Shown in pieces: positions 7,537-16,093 of a stretch of 29,638 nt of DNA. The notes below the pieces were generated by a model. It had not been told where the DNA came from and ran no database searches. It worked only from the letters and a program-made list of their open reading frames with translations. The stretch comes from JBOCEF01 sp047610385. GTDB lineage: Bacteria > Pseudomonadota > Alphaproteobacteria > Rhodobacterales > Rhodobacteraceae. Positions within the stretch are counted from its first letter, which is position 1. The number at the start of each line of letters is the position of its first letter. The position numbers were made by a program, and so were the translations under genes. The DNA lies in assembly GCA_047610385.1 (NCBI GenBank), contig JBLGAC010000051.1:1-29638 (forward strand). Direction: 5' to 3'.

Positions 7537-8457
7537 TCAGGGGGCGGGCGCGTCGTTGTGGCGTTTGTCAGCGCGCCGGTCGCCCATCAGCTGCTTTTGC
7601 TCCAGATGCAGGCGCTGGGCGATGTAGAACGCGCGCAGGAACGCGTCATGCCCGCCCGGGGGCACTGGATCGGTGAATTCGATCTTGGCGCGCACCGTGG
7701 CAGACACTGCTTCAAGCGATCGTGTGCGCGACATCTGGGTGCCGATGTCCTTGGCCTGAAGCAGCCGCTCAAGGGTCTGAAGCTCATACGCGCCGTAAAG
7801 ATCAAGCTGATGGGGCAGGAACGCCGGCCCGCCCCTGCGCCGGGTCACCGCAAGGTCGGGCAGCAGCGCCGCTTTGGGCTGCACGATGACGATGGTGCCT
7901 GCGATCATGTCGCCCAGCCGTCGGCGCCGCGTGTCGATCATCGGCACGGCCAGCACGACGCCGATCCAGATCCAGGTAAGCAGCACCGCCACCGGCCCCA
8001 TGAAGGGCGATGCGATCAGCCATGTGATGGGGGCGAGGATCTCACCCTCCTTCATCAGGTTGCGCAGCACCACCGCGCGCGGGGACAGCGACCGCCCATC
8101 AGCGCTGATCACCCGGATGCCGCACATGCGCTTGCCGATGGTGCGGCCGTTCCACAATATCTCCGAGAATATGTAATAGGGCGTGCGAAAAAAGAACGAG
8201 CTGAGCGCCCAGACCGCCAGCAGCCCGTCGCCATGCATGTCCAGCCCCACCGCCAGCAAGATCACCAGCGCGATCGGCACAACCTGCGACAGCGCCAGAT
8301 CGGCGCATTGCGCGCGAAACCGGGCACCGAGGCTGGCCAGATGCAGCCGGATCGGCACGCCTTCGGGGGGCAGGAAATCGGCAATCACGCCGCGCTGGGC
8401 CGCCTTGGCCGCGCGGTTTGCCGCGCGCCGGTCGCGCCATTGGCTAAGGCGGCTCAT
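7537..8457 (-). CDS. RDD family membrane protein (last gene of the MoxR operon)
   Basis: The protein has 306 residues. The chosen ATG overlaps the stop of the preceding gene as ATGA, the usual sign of translational coupling; the longer frame up to 8493 has no support. The RDD domain begins with LGARFRAQCADLALSQVVPI (about 51-70), where the Arg and Asp of the family signature are retained. Further hydrophobic segments follow (ILLAVGLDMHGDG, SSFFFRTPYYIFSE), then the TIGKRMCGIRVI motif and the membrane segment VLLTWIWIGVVLAVPMI. The C-terminal 90 residues are hydrophilic and end with many charged residues, so a cytoplasmic tail is likely. RDD proteins have no settled general function. Here it is the distal partner of a SpoIIM-like protein, DUF58 and a MoxR ATPase. 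Confidence 0.88.
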   Translation of the reverse strand: MSRLSQWRDRRAANRAAKAAQRGVIADFLPPEGVPIRLHLASLGARFRAQCADLALSQVVPIALVILLAVGLDMHGDGLLAVWALSSFFFRTPYYIFSEILWNGRTIGKRMCGIRVISADGRSLSPRAVVLRNLMKEGEILAPITWLIASPFMGPVAVLLTWIWIGVVLAVPMIDTRRRRLGDMIAGTIVIVQPKAALLPDLAVTRRRGGPAFLPHQLDLYGAYELQTLERLLQAKDIGTQMSRTRSLEAVSATVRAKIEFTDPVPPGGHDAFLRAFYIAQRLHLEQKQLMGDRRADKRHNDAPAP

Positions 8458-9461
8458 GCACGGCGCCCCGCCAGCGCGAACCACGCCAGCCACAGCGCCC
8501 CGGTGCCCCAGCCGATGGCCACCCGTGCCTCTTGGCTGGTGACCAGCTGGCGCCCGAACCCTTCGAGCACCGCGGCCACCACCAGCATCATTGCTGCCAC
8601 CACCGCCAGCTTGCCCGCATCCCCGCCCGCGCGGCGCAGCGCCTCGCCGCGGGTGCGCCGACCGGGGAACAGCACCGCATTGCCCAGCCTGAGGCCCCCT
8701 GCCGCCGCGATGCAGATCGCCGACAGTTCGGTCACGCCGTGGATCGACAGCCAGCCGAAGATGTCCGGCCCCAGCCCCCGATCGACAAACAGCGCCACGA
8801 ACGCCCCCAGCGACAGCCCGTTATAGACCAACAGCGCCACAGTCGGCGCGCAGGCGAACACCCCAAGCGCGAAGGCAAAGATCGCCAGCGTGGCGTTGAT
8901 GTTGAACAGATAGCTCGCAAAGGCCGCCAGTTCGCCCAGCGGGTCGCTTGCGCCATCATAAAGTTGCCTGCGCAGGGTATCCGTGGACGCGCCGGGCCCG
9001 CGCGCATCCACGCCCACCAGCACGTCGTACCAAGCGGAATGTTCCATGAACAACCCATAGCCCGCGATGGCGCCGATCAGCAGCAGCCCCATGCTGACCG
9101 CAATATGCCCCGCGCAGGCGCGCACCGCGTGGGGTGCCCCGATGCGAAAGAACCGCGACACCAGCCCGCCCAGCGTGTCCTGCGGGGCATAGACCGCCAG
9201 ATAACCGCGGGCACACAGCGCCTCCAGATACACCAACAATGCGGCGTCGAGCGTGATTTCCCGCGCCGTTGACAGCGAATTCATCGCGTGGCGATACAGC
9301 GCCGACAGCTCGCGCGCCTCCGCAAAGCTGAGCGCGCGCAGCCCGCGCCGCTCCACCACCATCACCAACGCGTCAAGCCGCGTCCACCCCGCTTGGCGCG
9401 CTGCACGAAAGCGGGCGGAGCGGATCATGCCGTCTTCGGGGTCGGGGGCCTGCGCGGTCAT
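8454..9461 (-). CDS. SpoIIM / DUF95 family membrane protein
   Basis: The protein has 335 residues. The ATG at 9461 shares one base with the stop of the DUF58 gene (TGATG), so coupling is likely; eleven codons of further open frame are ignored. After a hydrophilic N terminus (about 120 residues, with LSALYRHAMNSLSTAR typical of these proteins) come at least five membrane helices. They include HIAVSMGLLLIGAIAGYGLF, ATLAIFAFALGVFACAPTVA and VYNGLSLGAFVALFVD, followed by GWLSIHGVTELSAICIAAAGGLRLG. The HGxxEL motif in the last segment is the hallmark of SpoIIM. Stage II sporulation protein M belongs to the peptidoglycan-degrading engulfment complex in Bacillus, but this organism is not a spore former, so the name reflects homology only. 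It probably forms a membrane complex with the RDD protein. Confidence 0.92.
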   Translation of the reverse strand: MTAQAPDPEDGMIRSARFRAARQAGWTRLDALVMVVERRGLRALSFAEARELSALYRHAMNSLSTAREITLDAALLVYLEALCARGYLAVYAPQDTLGGLVSRFFRIGAPHAVRACAGHIAVSMGLLLIGAIAGYGLFMEHSAWYDVLVGVDARGPGASTDTLRRQLYDGASDPLGELAAFASYLFNINATLAIFAFALGVFACAPTVALLVYNGLSLGAFVALFVDRGLGPDIFGWLSIHGVTELSAICIAAAGGLRLGNAVLFPGRRTRGEALRRAGGDAGKLAVVAAMMLVVAAVLEGFGRQLVTSQEARVAIGWGTGALWLAWFALAGRRA

Positions 9462-10744
9462 CAGATCGCCTCTCGTGCCTTGAGGTCGAGCCACGTGGAA
9501 ATCAGCCTGGTGGTGATCGCCCGCGGCGGCGCGTCGATCACCGCGGCACCAAGGCGGGACAGACGCTCCATCACCGCGGCGCGTTCGCGCAGCATCTCGC
9601 CCGCCATCACTGCGCGCGCGATGTCGTCGAGGCTGGCTGGTGACGCCGCCTCCAACCGCGTCAATGCCGGGTCTTTCATGGCGACAAAGATCACCACATG
9701 GCGGCGCGACAGGGCGGCGAGGTTTTCCACCAGCAATTCGGCGGTGGTCGTGTCCGCGAAATCTGAAAACACCACAATCAACGACCGGCGCGGGGTGCGC
9801 GCCATCAGCGTGGCCATCGCGAGGGTGTGGTTGGTTTCGACGCTGCGATAGTCCAGACCAGCGGCGCGCGACCGGAACACCGCAAAGGCTTTGCGCCCCG
9901 GCTGCGGCGGCAGGAACAGGCGCGGGCGCGCGTCATAAGCGATCAGCCCCACCTGATCGCCCCCCAGCCCGGCAGCCCAGGTCAGCGCAAGGGCCGCGTT
10001 GATGCAGTGGTCGATCTTGGGCAGACCGTCCAGATATTCACCCATCAGGCGCCCGTTATCGAGCGCGATGATCACATGATGGTTGCGCTCAGCCCGCATC
10101 TGGCGCGCCACCAGCGCGCCGTGGCGGGCAGAGCGTTTCCAGTCAATCGCGCGCGGGTCCATGCCAGCGGTGAAATCGCGCAACTGGTGAAACTCAGACC
10201 CCTCGCCGCGCGCAAAATTTTCCCGCGCGCCGAACAAGGCGGACCGCACCGCCACGTCGATCTGGCCTGACGACACTGGCCGGATGTCCGGGATTGCCGC
10301 GACCGTCAGATCAAGCGCGGTGCGCGGCACAAATTCCAGCAACCCCAGACGCGACGGCCACATCAGCCACAGCCGACGGATCGGCCAGCGCCCGCGCCGC
10401 ACCGCGGTGATCAGCGCTTCCGCGGTGCCGTCAGCGCCGAACGCTATGTCCTCGGGCCCGCGCAGACCGTCTGGCCAGTCGATCCGGGCGCTCAGCCCCG
10501 CGGGGGCGCGCGCTGCGTGCAGGCGCAGCTCCGCCTGCGCGCCGATGAACATCTCAGGTGGGGCGCTTGCCTCAAGGCGCAGGGGCCGGCGCAGCGACAG
10601 CGCCAGATCGGCGGCCAGCGCCAGCACCAGCGGCCCCCACCCGGCCCAGGCCACGCGCCCGGCATCATCGCCAAACGCAAGGCCCAGCACCGACAGCGCC
10701 AGCGCCAGCGCGGCCAGCAGCAGCAGACGGCGCGATGGGCGCAT
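9461..10744 (-). CDS. DUF58 domain protein (MoxR partner)
   Basis: The protein has 427 residues. Its ATG shares one base with the moxR stop codon. Two N-terminal membrane helices (about 5-24 and 31-50) are followed by a beta-rich extracytoplasmic or juxtamembrane part. Then comes the DUF58 core, EFHQLRDFTAGMDPRAIDWK then SARHGALVARQ (about 182-212), the diagnostic block of the family. A von Willebrand A-like fold follows (IIALDNGRLMGEYLDG, then RSLIVVFSDFADTTT), with an incomplete MIDAS motif because DxSxS reads DNGRL. DUF58 proteins are regularly encoded next to MoxR ATPases and are thought to link the ATPase to a target, as vWA proteins do for MoxR, RavA and chelatases. It sits in the centre of the six-gene operon. 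Confidence 0.94.
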   Translation of the reverse strand: MRPSRRLLLLAALALALSVLGLAFGDDAGRVAWAGWGPLVLALAADLALSLRRPLRLEASAPPEMFIGAQAELRLHAARAPAGLSARIDWPDGLRGPEDIAFGADGTAEALITAVRRGRWPIRRLWLMWPSRLGLLEFVPRTALDLTVAAIPDIRPVSSGQIDVAVRSALFGARENFARGEGSEFHQLRDFTAGMDPRAIDWKRSARHGALVARQMRAERNHHVIIALDNGRLMGEYLDGLPKIDHCINAALALTWAAGLGGDQVGLIAYDARPRLFLPPQPGRKAFAVFRSRAAGLDYRSVETNHTLAMATLMARTPRRSLIVVFSDFADTTTAELLVENLAALSRRHVVIFVAMKDPALTRLEAASPASLDDIARAVMAGEMLRERAAVMERLSRLGAAVIDAPPRAITTRLISTWLDLKAREAI

Positions 10745-11700
10745 CAGCGCGGCGCCTCCACCTGGTTGAGGATGTTGGCCAGCACGTCGTCGGGCCTGCG
10801 CCCTTCGATTTCCGCAGTGGGGCCAAGGATGATGCGGTGGCGCAGCGCCGGGACAATCAGCCGTTTCACATCATCGGGCAGCCCGTAATCGCGCCCGTCC
10901 AACGCCGCCGCCGCGCGCACCGCCGCCACCAGCGCGTCGGCGGCGCGGGTTGATGCGCCATGCGCCACGTCCGGGTCAGTGCGCGTCGCGCGGATCAGCG
11001 TCAGGATATAGCGCAGAAGATCGCCTGACAGCCTGATGCCATCGGCCAGCGCGCGGCCCGCGGCCAGCATGTCCGCGCCAACCACTTTTTGAATGTCTTG
11101 GGTGCGCAGGGTCATGTCGATGGGGCTGGCGGCGTGGCGGCGCAGGATTTCATATTCCGCGGCCTCATCGGGGAAATCGATCAGCAGCTTGAAGGCGAAC
11201 CGGTCCAGCTGCGCCTCAGGCAACGGATAGACGCCGTGTTGCTCAATGGGGTTTTGGGTGGCGGCGACGAAGAAATGCTGGCCCAGATCATGGTCCACGC
11301 CGTCGATGGTCACGCGCCGCTCGCTCATGGCCTGCAACAGGGCGGCTTGGGTTTTGGGCGGCGCGCGGTTGATTTCGTCGGCCAGCAGCAGATCGGTGAA
11401 CACCGGCCCCTTGATCAGCCGGAACGCGGCTGAGGCGAAATCATAGATGTTCGCGCCCAGCACGTCGCCGGGCATCAGATCAGGCGTGAATTGAATGCGC
11501 CCGAAATCAAGATCCACCGCCGCGGCAAAGCTTTGCGCCAGCAGCGTTTTGGCGGTGCCTGGCGGCCCTTCGATCAACACGTGCCCGCGGGCGAGAAACG
11601 CGATCAGCATCATGTCCACGGCATCGTCCTGGCCGTGCACGGCTTTGCCGATCTCAGCCCTGATCGCGTCAGCGGCGCTTTGAAGGTCGTCCAGCGTCAT
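10744..11700 (-). CDS. MoxR family AAA+ ATPase
   Basis: The protein has 318 residues, normal for MoxR. Walker A is GPPGTAKT (about 45-52), Walker B LLLADE (about 104-109), and the MoxR-specific segments FTPDLMPGD (about 71-79) and NRAPPKTQAALL follow. Sensor 1 fits ATQNPIEQHG, and a C-terminal lid ends with the DYGLPDDVK and RHRIIL blocks. The enzyme is a hexameric cytoplasmic ATPase thought to act as a chaperone, maturing or inserting cofactors into client complexes together with vWA partners. Its start overlaps the end of the DUF4350 gene by 32 bases and its stop overlaps the DUF58 start, so it is firmly inside the operon. The client cannot be identified from the neighbours; no dehydrogenase or metal enzyme is adjacent. 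Confidence 0.96.
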   Translation of the reverse strand: MTLDDLQSAADAIRAEIGKAVHGQDDAVDMMLIAFLARGHVLIEGPPGTAKTLLAQSFAAAVDLDFGRIQFTPDLMPGDVLGANIYDFASAAFRLIKGPVFTDLLLADEINRAPPKTQAALLQAMSERRVTIDGVDHDLGQHFFVAATQNPIEQHGVYPLPEAQLDRFAFKLLIDFPDEAAEYEILRRHAASPIDMTLRTQDIQKVVGADMLAAGRALADGIRLSGDLLRYILTLIRATRTDPDVAHGASTRAADALVAAVRAAAALDGRDYGLPDDVKRLIVPALRHRIILGPTAEIEGRRPDDVLANILNQVEAPR

Positions 11701-13033
11701 GCAGCACCTGTTCTACTTGAGCCTCAAAATCATCCAGAAGTCTGAGCGCGCCTGCCGGGCCCATCTCAGGCGGGGCGGCGCGCACGGCCTTGATCACGGT
11801 GGCCAGCGCCTGCGCGCGCGCCGCATCGCGCCGGGCCAGCCACGCGGTCAGCTGCGCGCCGGGATCCACGGTGGTTTTGCGGTGGGGACCAAGCAGCGCC
11901 ACTGCGGCCCCCGCCAGCCGCTGTTCGGCCCATGCCGCCAGCAGCGCGCCATCATGGCCCGACAGGCGCAGCAGCCGCGCGGCAGCGTCCACCGCCACGG
12001 CGCGCGCGGCGCCGGGCCCGCCCGCGCCCTCAGGCAACGGCGCGCCGTGGCGGTGGACGCTGCGCCAGATCATCAATGCGGCCAGCGCGGCCAGCCCGGC
12101 CCACAGTGCGGTGAACGGCGGCGCGAACAGGGGGGCTAGGTCAGACCATTCGCGCGTGCGCCGGACGCCGTCGTCATCCTCAAGGCGCCACATGTCGGGG
12201 GTCAGATCGATGATCACGTCGCCGCCGCCCGCGGCGTTGCGGATCATGGCGGTGGCGATGGCGGCGTTGTCGCCCTGGGTCAGGCCGTGATTGTTCAGCA
12301 GATCGGGATCGGTCAGCAGCCAATACCCGTCCTGCGGCTGGCTGACATAACGCCGGTTCAGATTTTTGCCGTTGCGGCGGTTCTTGTTGGTGTCGAACAG
12401 GCAGCGCCCCAGCAGCATCGCGCCCGGCGTGCCGAGGATCGGCGTGCAGTCGGCGCTGGCCGCCAGGGTCTGCGGCGCGTGGATGCGCGCGGTCAAGGCC
12501 GGGGCATTCAAGGGAGCGTAGCGAAAGGTGGCAACGCCGGCCGAGATGTTGACCATGCCGCCCGCGCGCAGACCCGCAAAGGCCGGGGCGTTGAGGGTAT
12601 TTTGCCCGATCAGCAGATCAGGATGCGCCGCGTGCAGCAGCCGCATCCCCGTGCGCCATTTGGGCAGGATCACCAGCGTCGGATATTGCCGCAGCTTGGC
12701 GATCAGTATGGTCATCTCAGCATCACGCTCAGACTGCTGAAAGATCAGGTCGGGTTCGGTGATCGGCGATAGGCGGTCCTGATCCGGGACGGCGTCGTAA
12801 AGCGGCAGCACGCGCAGCCCCAGCCCCCCGCCGCGCAGCCGCCCGAACCCGTCATAGGCGCGCGCGCTGATCCCTTCGGCGCGCAGCCACATTGCCAGCC
12901 CGTCGGTCCCGATTGTTGAGGCATCAAGATCGCGCGTCCGGTCGCGCCCCGGCAGCAGCGCAAAGGCCGCAACCACCAGCAGCGCCAGACCGGCGATCAC
13001 CGCAATGTCGACCCCCGGTTTGCGTCTGGTCAT
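11669..13033 (-). CDS. DUF4350 domain membrane protein
   Basis: The protein has 454 residues. The ATG overlaps the stop of the DUF4129 gene by four bases (ATGA). An N-terminal helix (VDIAVIAGLALLVVAAFALL, about 9-28) and a second one (LFAPPFTALWAGLAALAALMIW, about 300) flank a globular region. That region has STIGTDGLAMWLRAEGISARAYDGF, characteristic of DUF4350, a fold related to the periplasmic GATase-like domain of ABC gliding proteins. The C-terminal 130 residues after the second helix are Ala-rich, helical and presumably cytoplasmic, near the MoxR ATPase. DUF4350 proteins occur almost only in operons with moxR and DUF58, which fits here. The molecular role is unknown. The 32-base overlap with moxR is the longest in this operon. 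Confidence 0.85.
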   Translation of the reverse strand: MTRRKPGVDIAVIAGLALLVVAAFALLPGRDRTRDLDASTIGTDGLAMWLRAEGISARAYDGFGRLRGGGLGLRVLPLYDAVPDQDRLSPITEPDLIFQQSERDAEMTILIAKLRQYPTLVILPKWRTGMRLLHAAHPDLLIGQNTLNAPAFAGLRAGGMVNISAGVATFRYAPLNAPALTARIHAPQTLAASADCTPILGTPGAMLLGRCLFDTNKNRRNGKNLNRRYVSQPQDGYWLLTDPDLLNNHGLTQGDNAAIATAMIRNAAGGGDVIIDLTPDMWRLEDDDGVRRTREWSDLAPLFAPPFTALWAGLAALAALMIWRSVHRHGAPLPEGAGGPGAARAVAVDAAARLLRLSGHDGALLAAWAEQRLAGAAVALLGPHRKTTVDPGAQLTAWLARRDAARAQALATVIKAVRAAPPEMGPAGALRLLDDFEAQVEQVLHDAGRPSKRR

Positions 13034-13716
13034 GTGGTGCGCCCTGCGAATATTGGCGCGGCGGCGTCCAGAAGGGCGTGGAACTTGGCCTCAGGCACCG
13101 TGCGGCCGCCGAAATGCGCCAGCTCTGCCGCGCGGGCGATGCGCGCCAGCGCCCGGTGATGGGGCCATGCGCCGGGCACCCGCCGCAGCGCATCGCGCGC
13201 GGTCCAGCTGCGCGCGATGGTCAGATCATGGGCCGCCGCCGCGCGCGCCAATGCCGCCAGCCACAGCGCCTCCAGGGCCGCGCGCCGATCAGGGATTGCG
13301 GCGATGCGCGCGAGGTCAAGCGCCTCAGGCGGCTGAAACGGTGCGGGGGGCGCGGCGCGGCGGCGAAGGCCAGTGTCGGGCGCGCGCGCAAACGACGCTG
13401 CCCGCGCGCCCCCGAACCGTAGGGCAGCCCATGCCGCGGCCAGCAGCAGCGCCAGACAGATGGCGATGATGATGGTGTCGCTGGGCCCTTCGCCTGAGGC
13501 TGGCTGTTCGGGCGAAGGCGGGGGCGGAGGCGTGATCTTGCCATCGATCGGTGGCAAGGGCGCTTCGGCGTCCAGATACCGGACCTGGGCGTCGATGCCG
13601 TGCGCGGCGGCGGCGCGCGCATAGGCCTGCGCATCCTCGGTCGGCGCCGTGGGCGCGGACCTGGATGACGGGGGCGCGATCAGCAGGAAAACCAGGAAAG
13701 CTGCGAAAAACTGCAC
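13030..13716 (-). CDS. DUF4129 domain protein, first gene of the MoxR operon
   Basis: The protein has 228 residues if the GTG at 13716 is used. No strong ribosome site precedes it, so the start is uncertain by a few codons. The N terminus is a signal peptide or anchor (FFAAFLVFLLIAPPSS), followed by a short periplasmic part with a Pro-rich linker, one membrane helix (DTIIIAICLALLLAAAWAAL, about 80-98) and a cytoplasmic domain. The last 90 residues (ARSWTARDALRRVPGA, then AHFGGRTVPEAKFHALL) match the DUF4129 ending, where a conserved FGG/YGG-type motif follows a helical bundle. It is probably a membrane scaffold for the MoxR system. It overlaps the DUF4350 gene by four bases. The promoter must lie between 13717 and 13819, an AT-rich stretch; I could not choose a convincing hexamer pair. 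Confidence 0.8.
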   Translation of the reverse strand: MQFFAAFLVFLLIAPPSSRSAPTAPTEDAQAYARAAAAHGIDAQVRYLDAEAPLPPIDGKITPPPPPSPEQPASGEGPSDTIIIAICLALLLAAAWAALRFGGARAASFARAPDTGLRRRAAPPAPFQPPEALDLARIAAIPDRRAALEALWLAALARAAAAHDLTIARSWTARDALRRVPGAWPHHRALARIARAAELAHFGGRTVPEAKFHALLDAAAPIFAGRTT

Positions 13717-13819
13717 AAAAAATCCGAAGTCCCTAAAGAAATTATGAAATCACGGAGCCACTAGAGGCGTCCCTGATCGTGATATAAACACTGCTATCTG
13801 TTGGAATGGTTATCAATTC

Positions 13820-13857
13820 AAAAACGCCGCCGCGATCAATTTAGGATCGCAGCGGCG
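13820..13857 (-). terminator. rho-independent terminator after uspA
   Basis: Two 13-base arms (13825-13837 and 13845-13857, one mismatch) enclose the loop AATTTAG. On the minus strand the stem is followed at once by TTTTTGAATT. It begins 25 bases after the uspA stop and separates uspA from the MoxR operon transcribed in the same direction. Confidence 0.88.
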
Positions 13858-13882
13858 CGGGATTTATGTCTGGTGGCGCGGA

Positions 13883-14293
13883 TCAGCGCAAAACATGCAC
13901 CGCGCAAGACGCATGACGGACCACATACGCAGCGGTGGAGCCGAACAACACGTCCTGAAATTCCGGCTGGTGAGAGCCGATGACAATGCAGTCCATGCCG
14001 TGATCGGCGGCAAAGCGGACGATGCTCTGCCCACCATGGCCCACGATCACCGCGTGCTTGATGGGATCGGCTGTGCGGGCCTCAATCGCCACAAGCATGT
14101 CGATGGCATCTTGATGACCGCGGTCGCGGATGTCTTGCGGGACGTAGCTTTCGACAAAGCTGGGGATCTGTTCGGTGACGTGCAGCAAGGTGACCGTGGC
14201 CCCGTCGGTCTTGATCGCGTGGACGACGGCCAAGGCTTTGTCGGTACGCTCTGCCACGTCGCCGACGATGGGGATGAGGATGTTGTTGTACAT
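13883..14293 (-). CDS. universal stress protein (UspF/UspG-like)
   Basis: The protein has 136 residues, a single Usp domain. The start MYNNILIPIVGD is chosen because Usp proteins begin exactly there; 21 further codons upstream are open but unlike the family. AGGAG lies a little far upstream (about 13 bases). The nucleotide-binding region is VIGSHQPEFQDVLFGSTA (about 109-126), which is the GSHxP...GSxA pattern of the UspF/UspG class, and it ends with VVRHASCAVHVLR. Usp proteins are cytoplasmic dimers that bind ATP and help survival under energy limitation. An FNR-type box is placed ideally for activation (see 14352-14393), so induction at low oxygen is likely. In Rhodobacterales, uspA genes are commonly found in Fnr-controlled sets; that parallel is from general knowledge. 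Confidence 0.92.
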   Translation of the reverse strand: MYNNILIPIVGDVAERTDKALAVVHAIKTDGATVTLLHVTEQIPSFVESYVPQDIRDRGHQDAIDMLVAIEARTADPIKHAVIVGHGGQSIVRFAADHGMDCIVIGSHQPEFQDVLFGSTAAYVVRHASCAVHVLR

Positions 14294-14351
14294 TGCGGGT
14301 CTCGCTCTCCTGCTTCGCCCGCGCGTGGTCGATGGCCGGGCCGTTGCACAC

Positions 14352-14393
14352 ATCATGCAAAGGATCGCGGGGGCGGACCATGACGCAGGTCAA
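14352..14393 (-). promoter_or_regulatory. class II FNR/FnrL-type promoter of uspA
   Basis: On the minus strand TTGACCTGCGTCAT (14393 to 14380) matches the FNR-family box TTGAC-N4-GTCAA at nine of ten arm positions. A -10-like hexamer CATGAT occupies 14357 to 14352. If its last T is position -7, transcription starts at 14345 and the box centre is at exactly -41.5, the normal place for FNR activation. The start lies 52 bases before the uspA ATG. Confidence 0.65.
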
Positions 14394-14420
14394 TTGAATG
14401 CAGCATAAAACGGGCGCACG

Positions 14421-14447
14421 AAAAAGGGGGCACCTTTTGGTGCCCCC
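14421..14447 (-). terminator. rho-independent terminator of serC-serA
   Basis: The arms GGGGGCACC (14426-14434) and GGTGCCCCC (14439-14447) pair perfectly around TTTT. On the minus strand the stem is followed by TTTTT. It lies 30 bases after the serA stop. The uspA promoter region begins just beyond it. Confidence 0.9.
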
Positions 14448-14476
14448 CCTGAATATTCGTCCACACGGCCTAGGTG

Positions 14477-16075
14477 TCAGAGCGCGAATTTCAGCGCCTT
14501 GGCGTGGGTCACCTGCGGCAGCGCGTTGATCTGCGCCAGCGCGTCGGCGTCCAGCGCCCGGTCGATGCCAAGCACCGCAATCGCCTCGCCGCCCTTTTCG
14601 GACCGGCCCAGCGCAAAGGTCGCGATGTTCACATCAAGCTTGCCCAGCATCGTCCCCAGCGCGCCGATATAGCCCGGCGTGTCAGAGTTGGTGGTATAAA
14701 GCATGAAGGGCTGCGGCTCGGCCTCAAGCCCGATGCCCTTGATCTGCACGATGCGCGGACGCCCGTCCGAAAAGATCGTGCCAGCGATGGAGCGCGTCTG
14801 CTTTTCGGTGATCACCACAAGGCGCATATAGGTGCCATAGGCACCCTGCGCGTCCTTGCGGGTCTCAGCAATCTTGATGCCGCGTTCGCGCGCCACAATC
14901 GGGGCCGAGACCATGTTGACCGACCCTTCGCCCATCTGCGGCGTCATCAGCGCGGCAGTCAGCGCGGCGGTCAGGGGGCGCAGGTTCAGATCGCCAACGG
15001 CGCCGACATACTCGATCTCAATTTCCTTGATCGGGTTCTCGGTGACTTGGCCTGCGAACCCACCCAGCACTTCGGCCAGCGCGATCCAGGGCTTCAGGCG
15101 CGGGGCTTCTTCAGCCGTCACGCTCGGGGCGTTGATGGCGTTCGAAATGGCACCCTTCATCAGGTAATCGGACATCTGCTCAGCAACCTGCAGGGCGACA
15201 TTTTCCTGCGCCTCGTTGGTCGCCGCGCCCAGATGAGGGGTGCAGATCATGTTCGGCGCGTCGAACAGCACGCTTTCTTTGGCCGGCTCAACCGCGAACA
15301 CGTCAAAGGCGGCGGCGGCGATGTGGCCCGATTTCAGGGCCTCAGCCACGGCGGATTCGTCCACCAGCCCGCCGCGGGCGCAGTTGATCAGACGCACGCC
15401 CTTTTTCATCTTGGCGATCCGCGCGGCCGACAGGATGTTGGCGGTCTTTTCGGTTTTGGGCAGGTGCAGCGTGATGAAATCAGCGCGCGCCAGCAGGTCG
15501 TCAATGTCGTCCAGCTTCTCAACGCCCAGTTCCATCGCCTTGTCATGGGACAGGAACGGATCGAACGCGACGACCTTCATGCGCAGGCCAATGGCGCGCG
15601 ATGCGACCACGGACCCGATGTTGCCGCAGCCGATCAGACCCAGCGTTTTACCGGTGATCTCAACGCCCATGAACTTGGATTTCTCCCACTTGCCGGCGCG
15701 GGTGGATGCGTCGGCGGCGGGGATCTGGCGGGCGGCCGCGAACATCATGGCGATGGCATGTTCAGCGGTGGTGATCGAATTGCCGAACGGCGTGTTCATC
15801 ACCACGATGCCTTTGGCCGACGCGGCGGGGATGTCAACATTGTCGACCCCGATCCCGGCGCGGCCGATGACCTTGAGGTTGGTGGCCTTGGCGATCAGAT
15901 CCGCGGTGGCCTTGGTGGCAGAACGGATGGCCAGCCCGTCATAAAGGTGGATGATTTCGGCCAGTTTCGCCGGGTCTTTGCCAAGCGCGGGCTGGAAATC
16001 AACCTCAACACCATTGTCGCGGAAGATCTGGACAGCGGCGTCGGACAGCGCGTCGGAGATGAGAACCTTGGGCAT
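14477..16075 (-). CDS. serA: D-3-phosphoglycerate dehydrogenase
   Basis: The protein has 532 residues, the long form of the enzyme. It oxidises 3-phosphoglycerate to 3-phosphohydroxypyruvate with NAD+, the first step of serine synthesis in the cytoplasm. Visible motifs are RAGIGVDNVD (about 72-81), the dinucleotide motif GCGNIG (149-154), Arg234 in NCARGGLVDE, Glu263 in VFAVEP and the catalytic His281 in CTPHLGAAT. An intervening ASB domain (about 320-450) and a C-terminal ACT domain (from about 455, LYTTNSDTPGYIGALGTMLG) follow, so serine feedback inhibition is possible. AAGGA lies eight bases before the ATG. It follows serC by 91 bases on the same strand and is the second gene of a serC-serA unit. 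Confidence 0.97.
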   Translation of the reverse strand: MPKVLISDALSDAAVQIFRDNGVEVDFQPALGKDPAKLAEIIHLYDGLAIRSATKATADLIAKATNLKVIGRAGIGVDNVDIPAASAKGIVVMNTPFGNSITTAEHAIAMMFAAARQIPAADASTRAGKWEKSKFMGVEITGKTLGLIGCGNIGSVVASRAIGLRMKVVAFDPFLSHDKAMELGVEKLDDIDDLLARADFITLHLPKTEKTANILSAARIAKMKKGVRLINCARGGLVDESAVAEALKSGHIAAAAFDVFAVEPAKESVLFDAPNMICTPHLGAATNEAQENVALQVAEQMSDYLMKGAISNAINAPSVTAEEAPRLKPWIALAEVLGGFAGQVTENPIKEIEIEYVGAVGDLNLRPLTAALTAALMTPQMGEGSVNMVSAPIVARERGIKIAETRKDAQGAYGTYMRLVVITEKQTRSIAGTIFSDGRPRIVQIKGIGLEAEPQPFMLYTTNSDTPGYIGALGTMLGKLDVNIATFALGRSEKGGEAIAVLGIDRALDADALAQINALPQVTHAKALKFAL

Positions 16076-16093
16076 TTCAGCGATCCTTAATGG

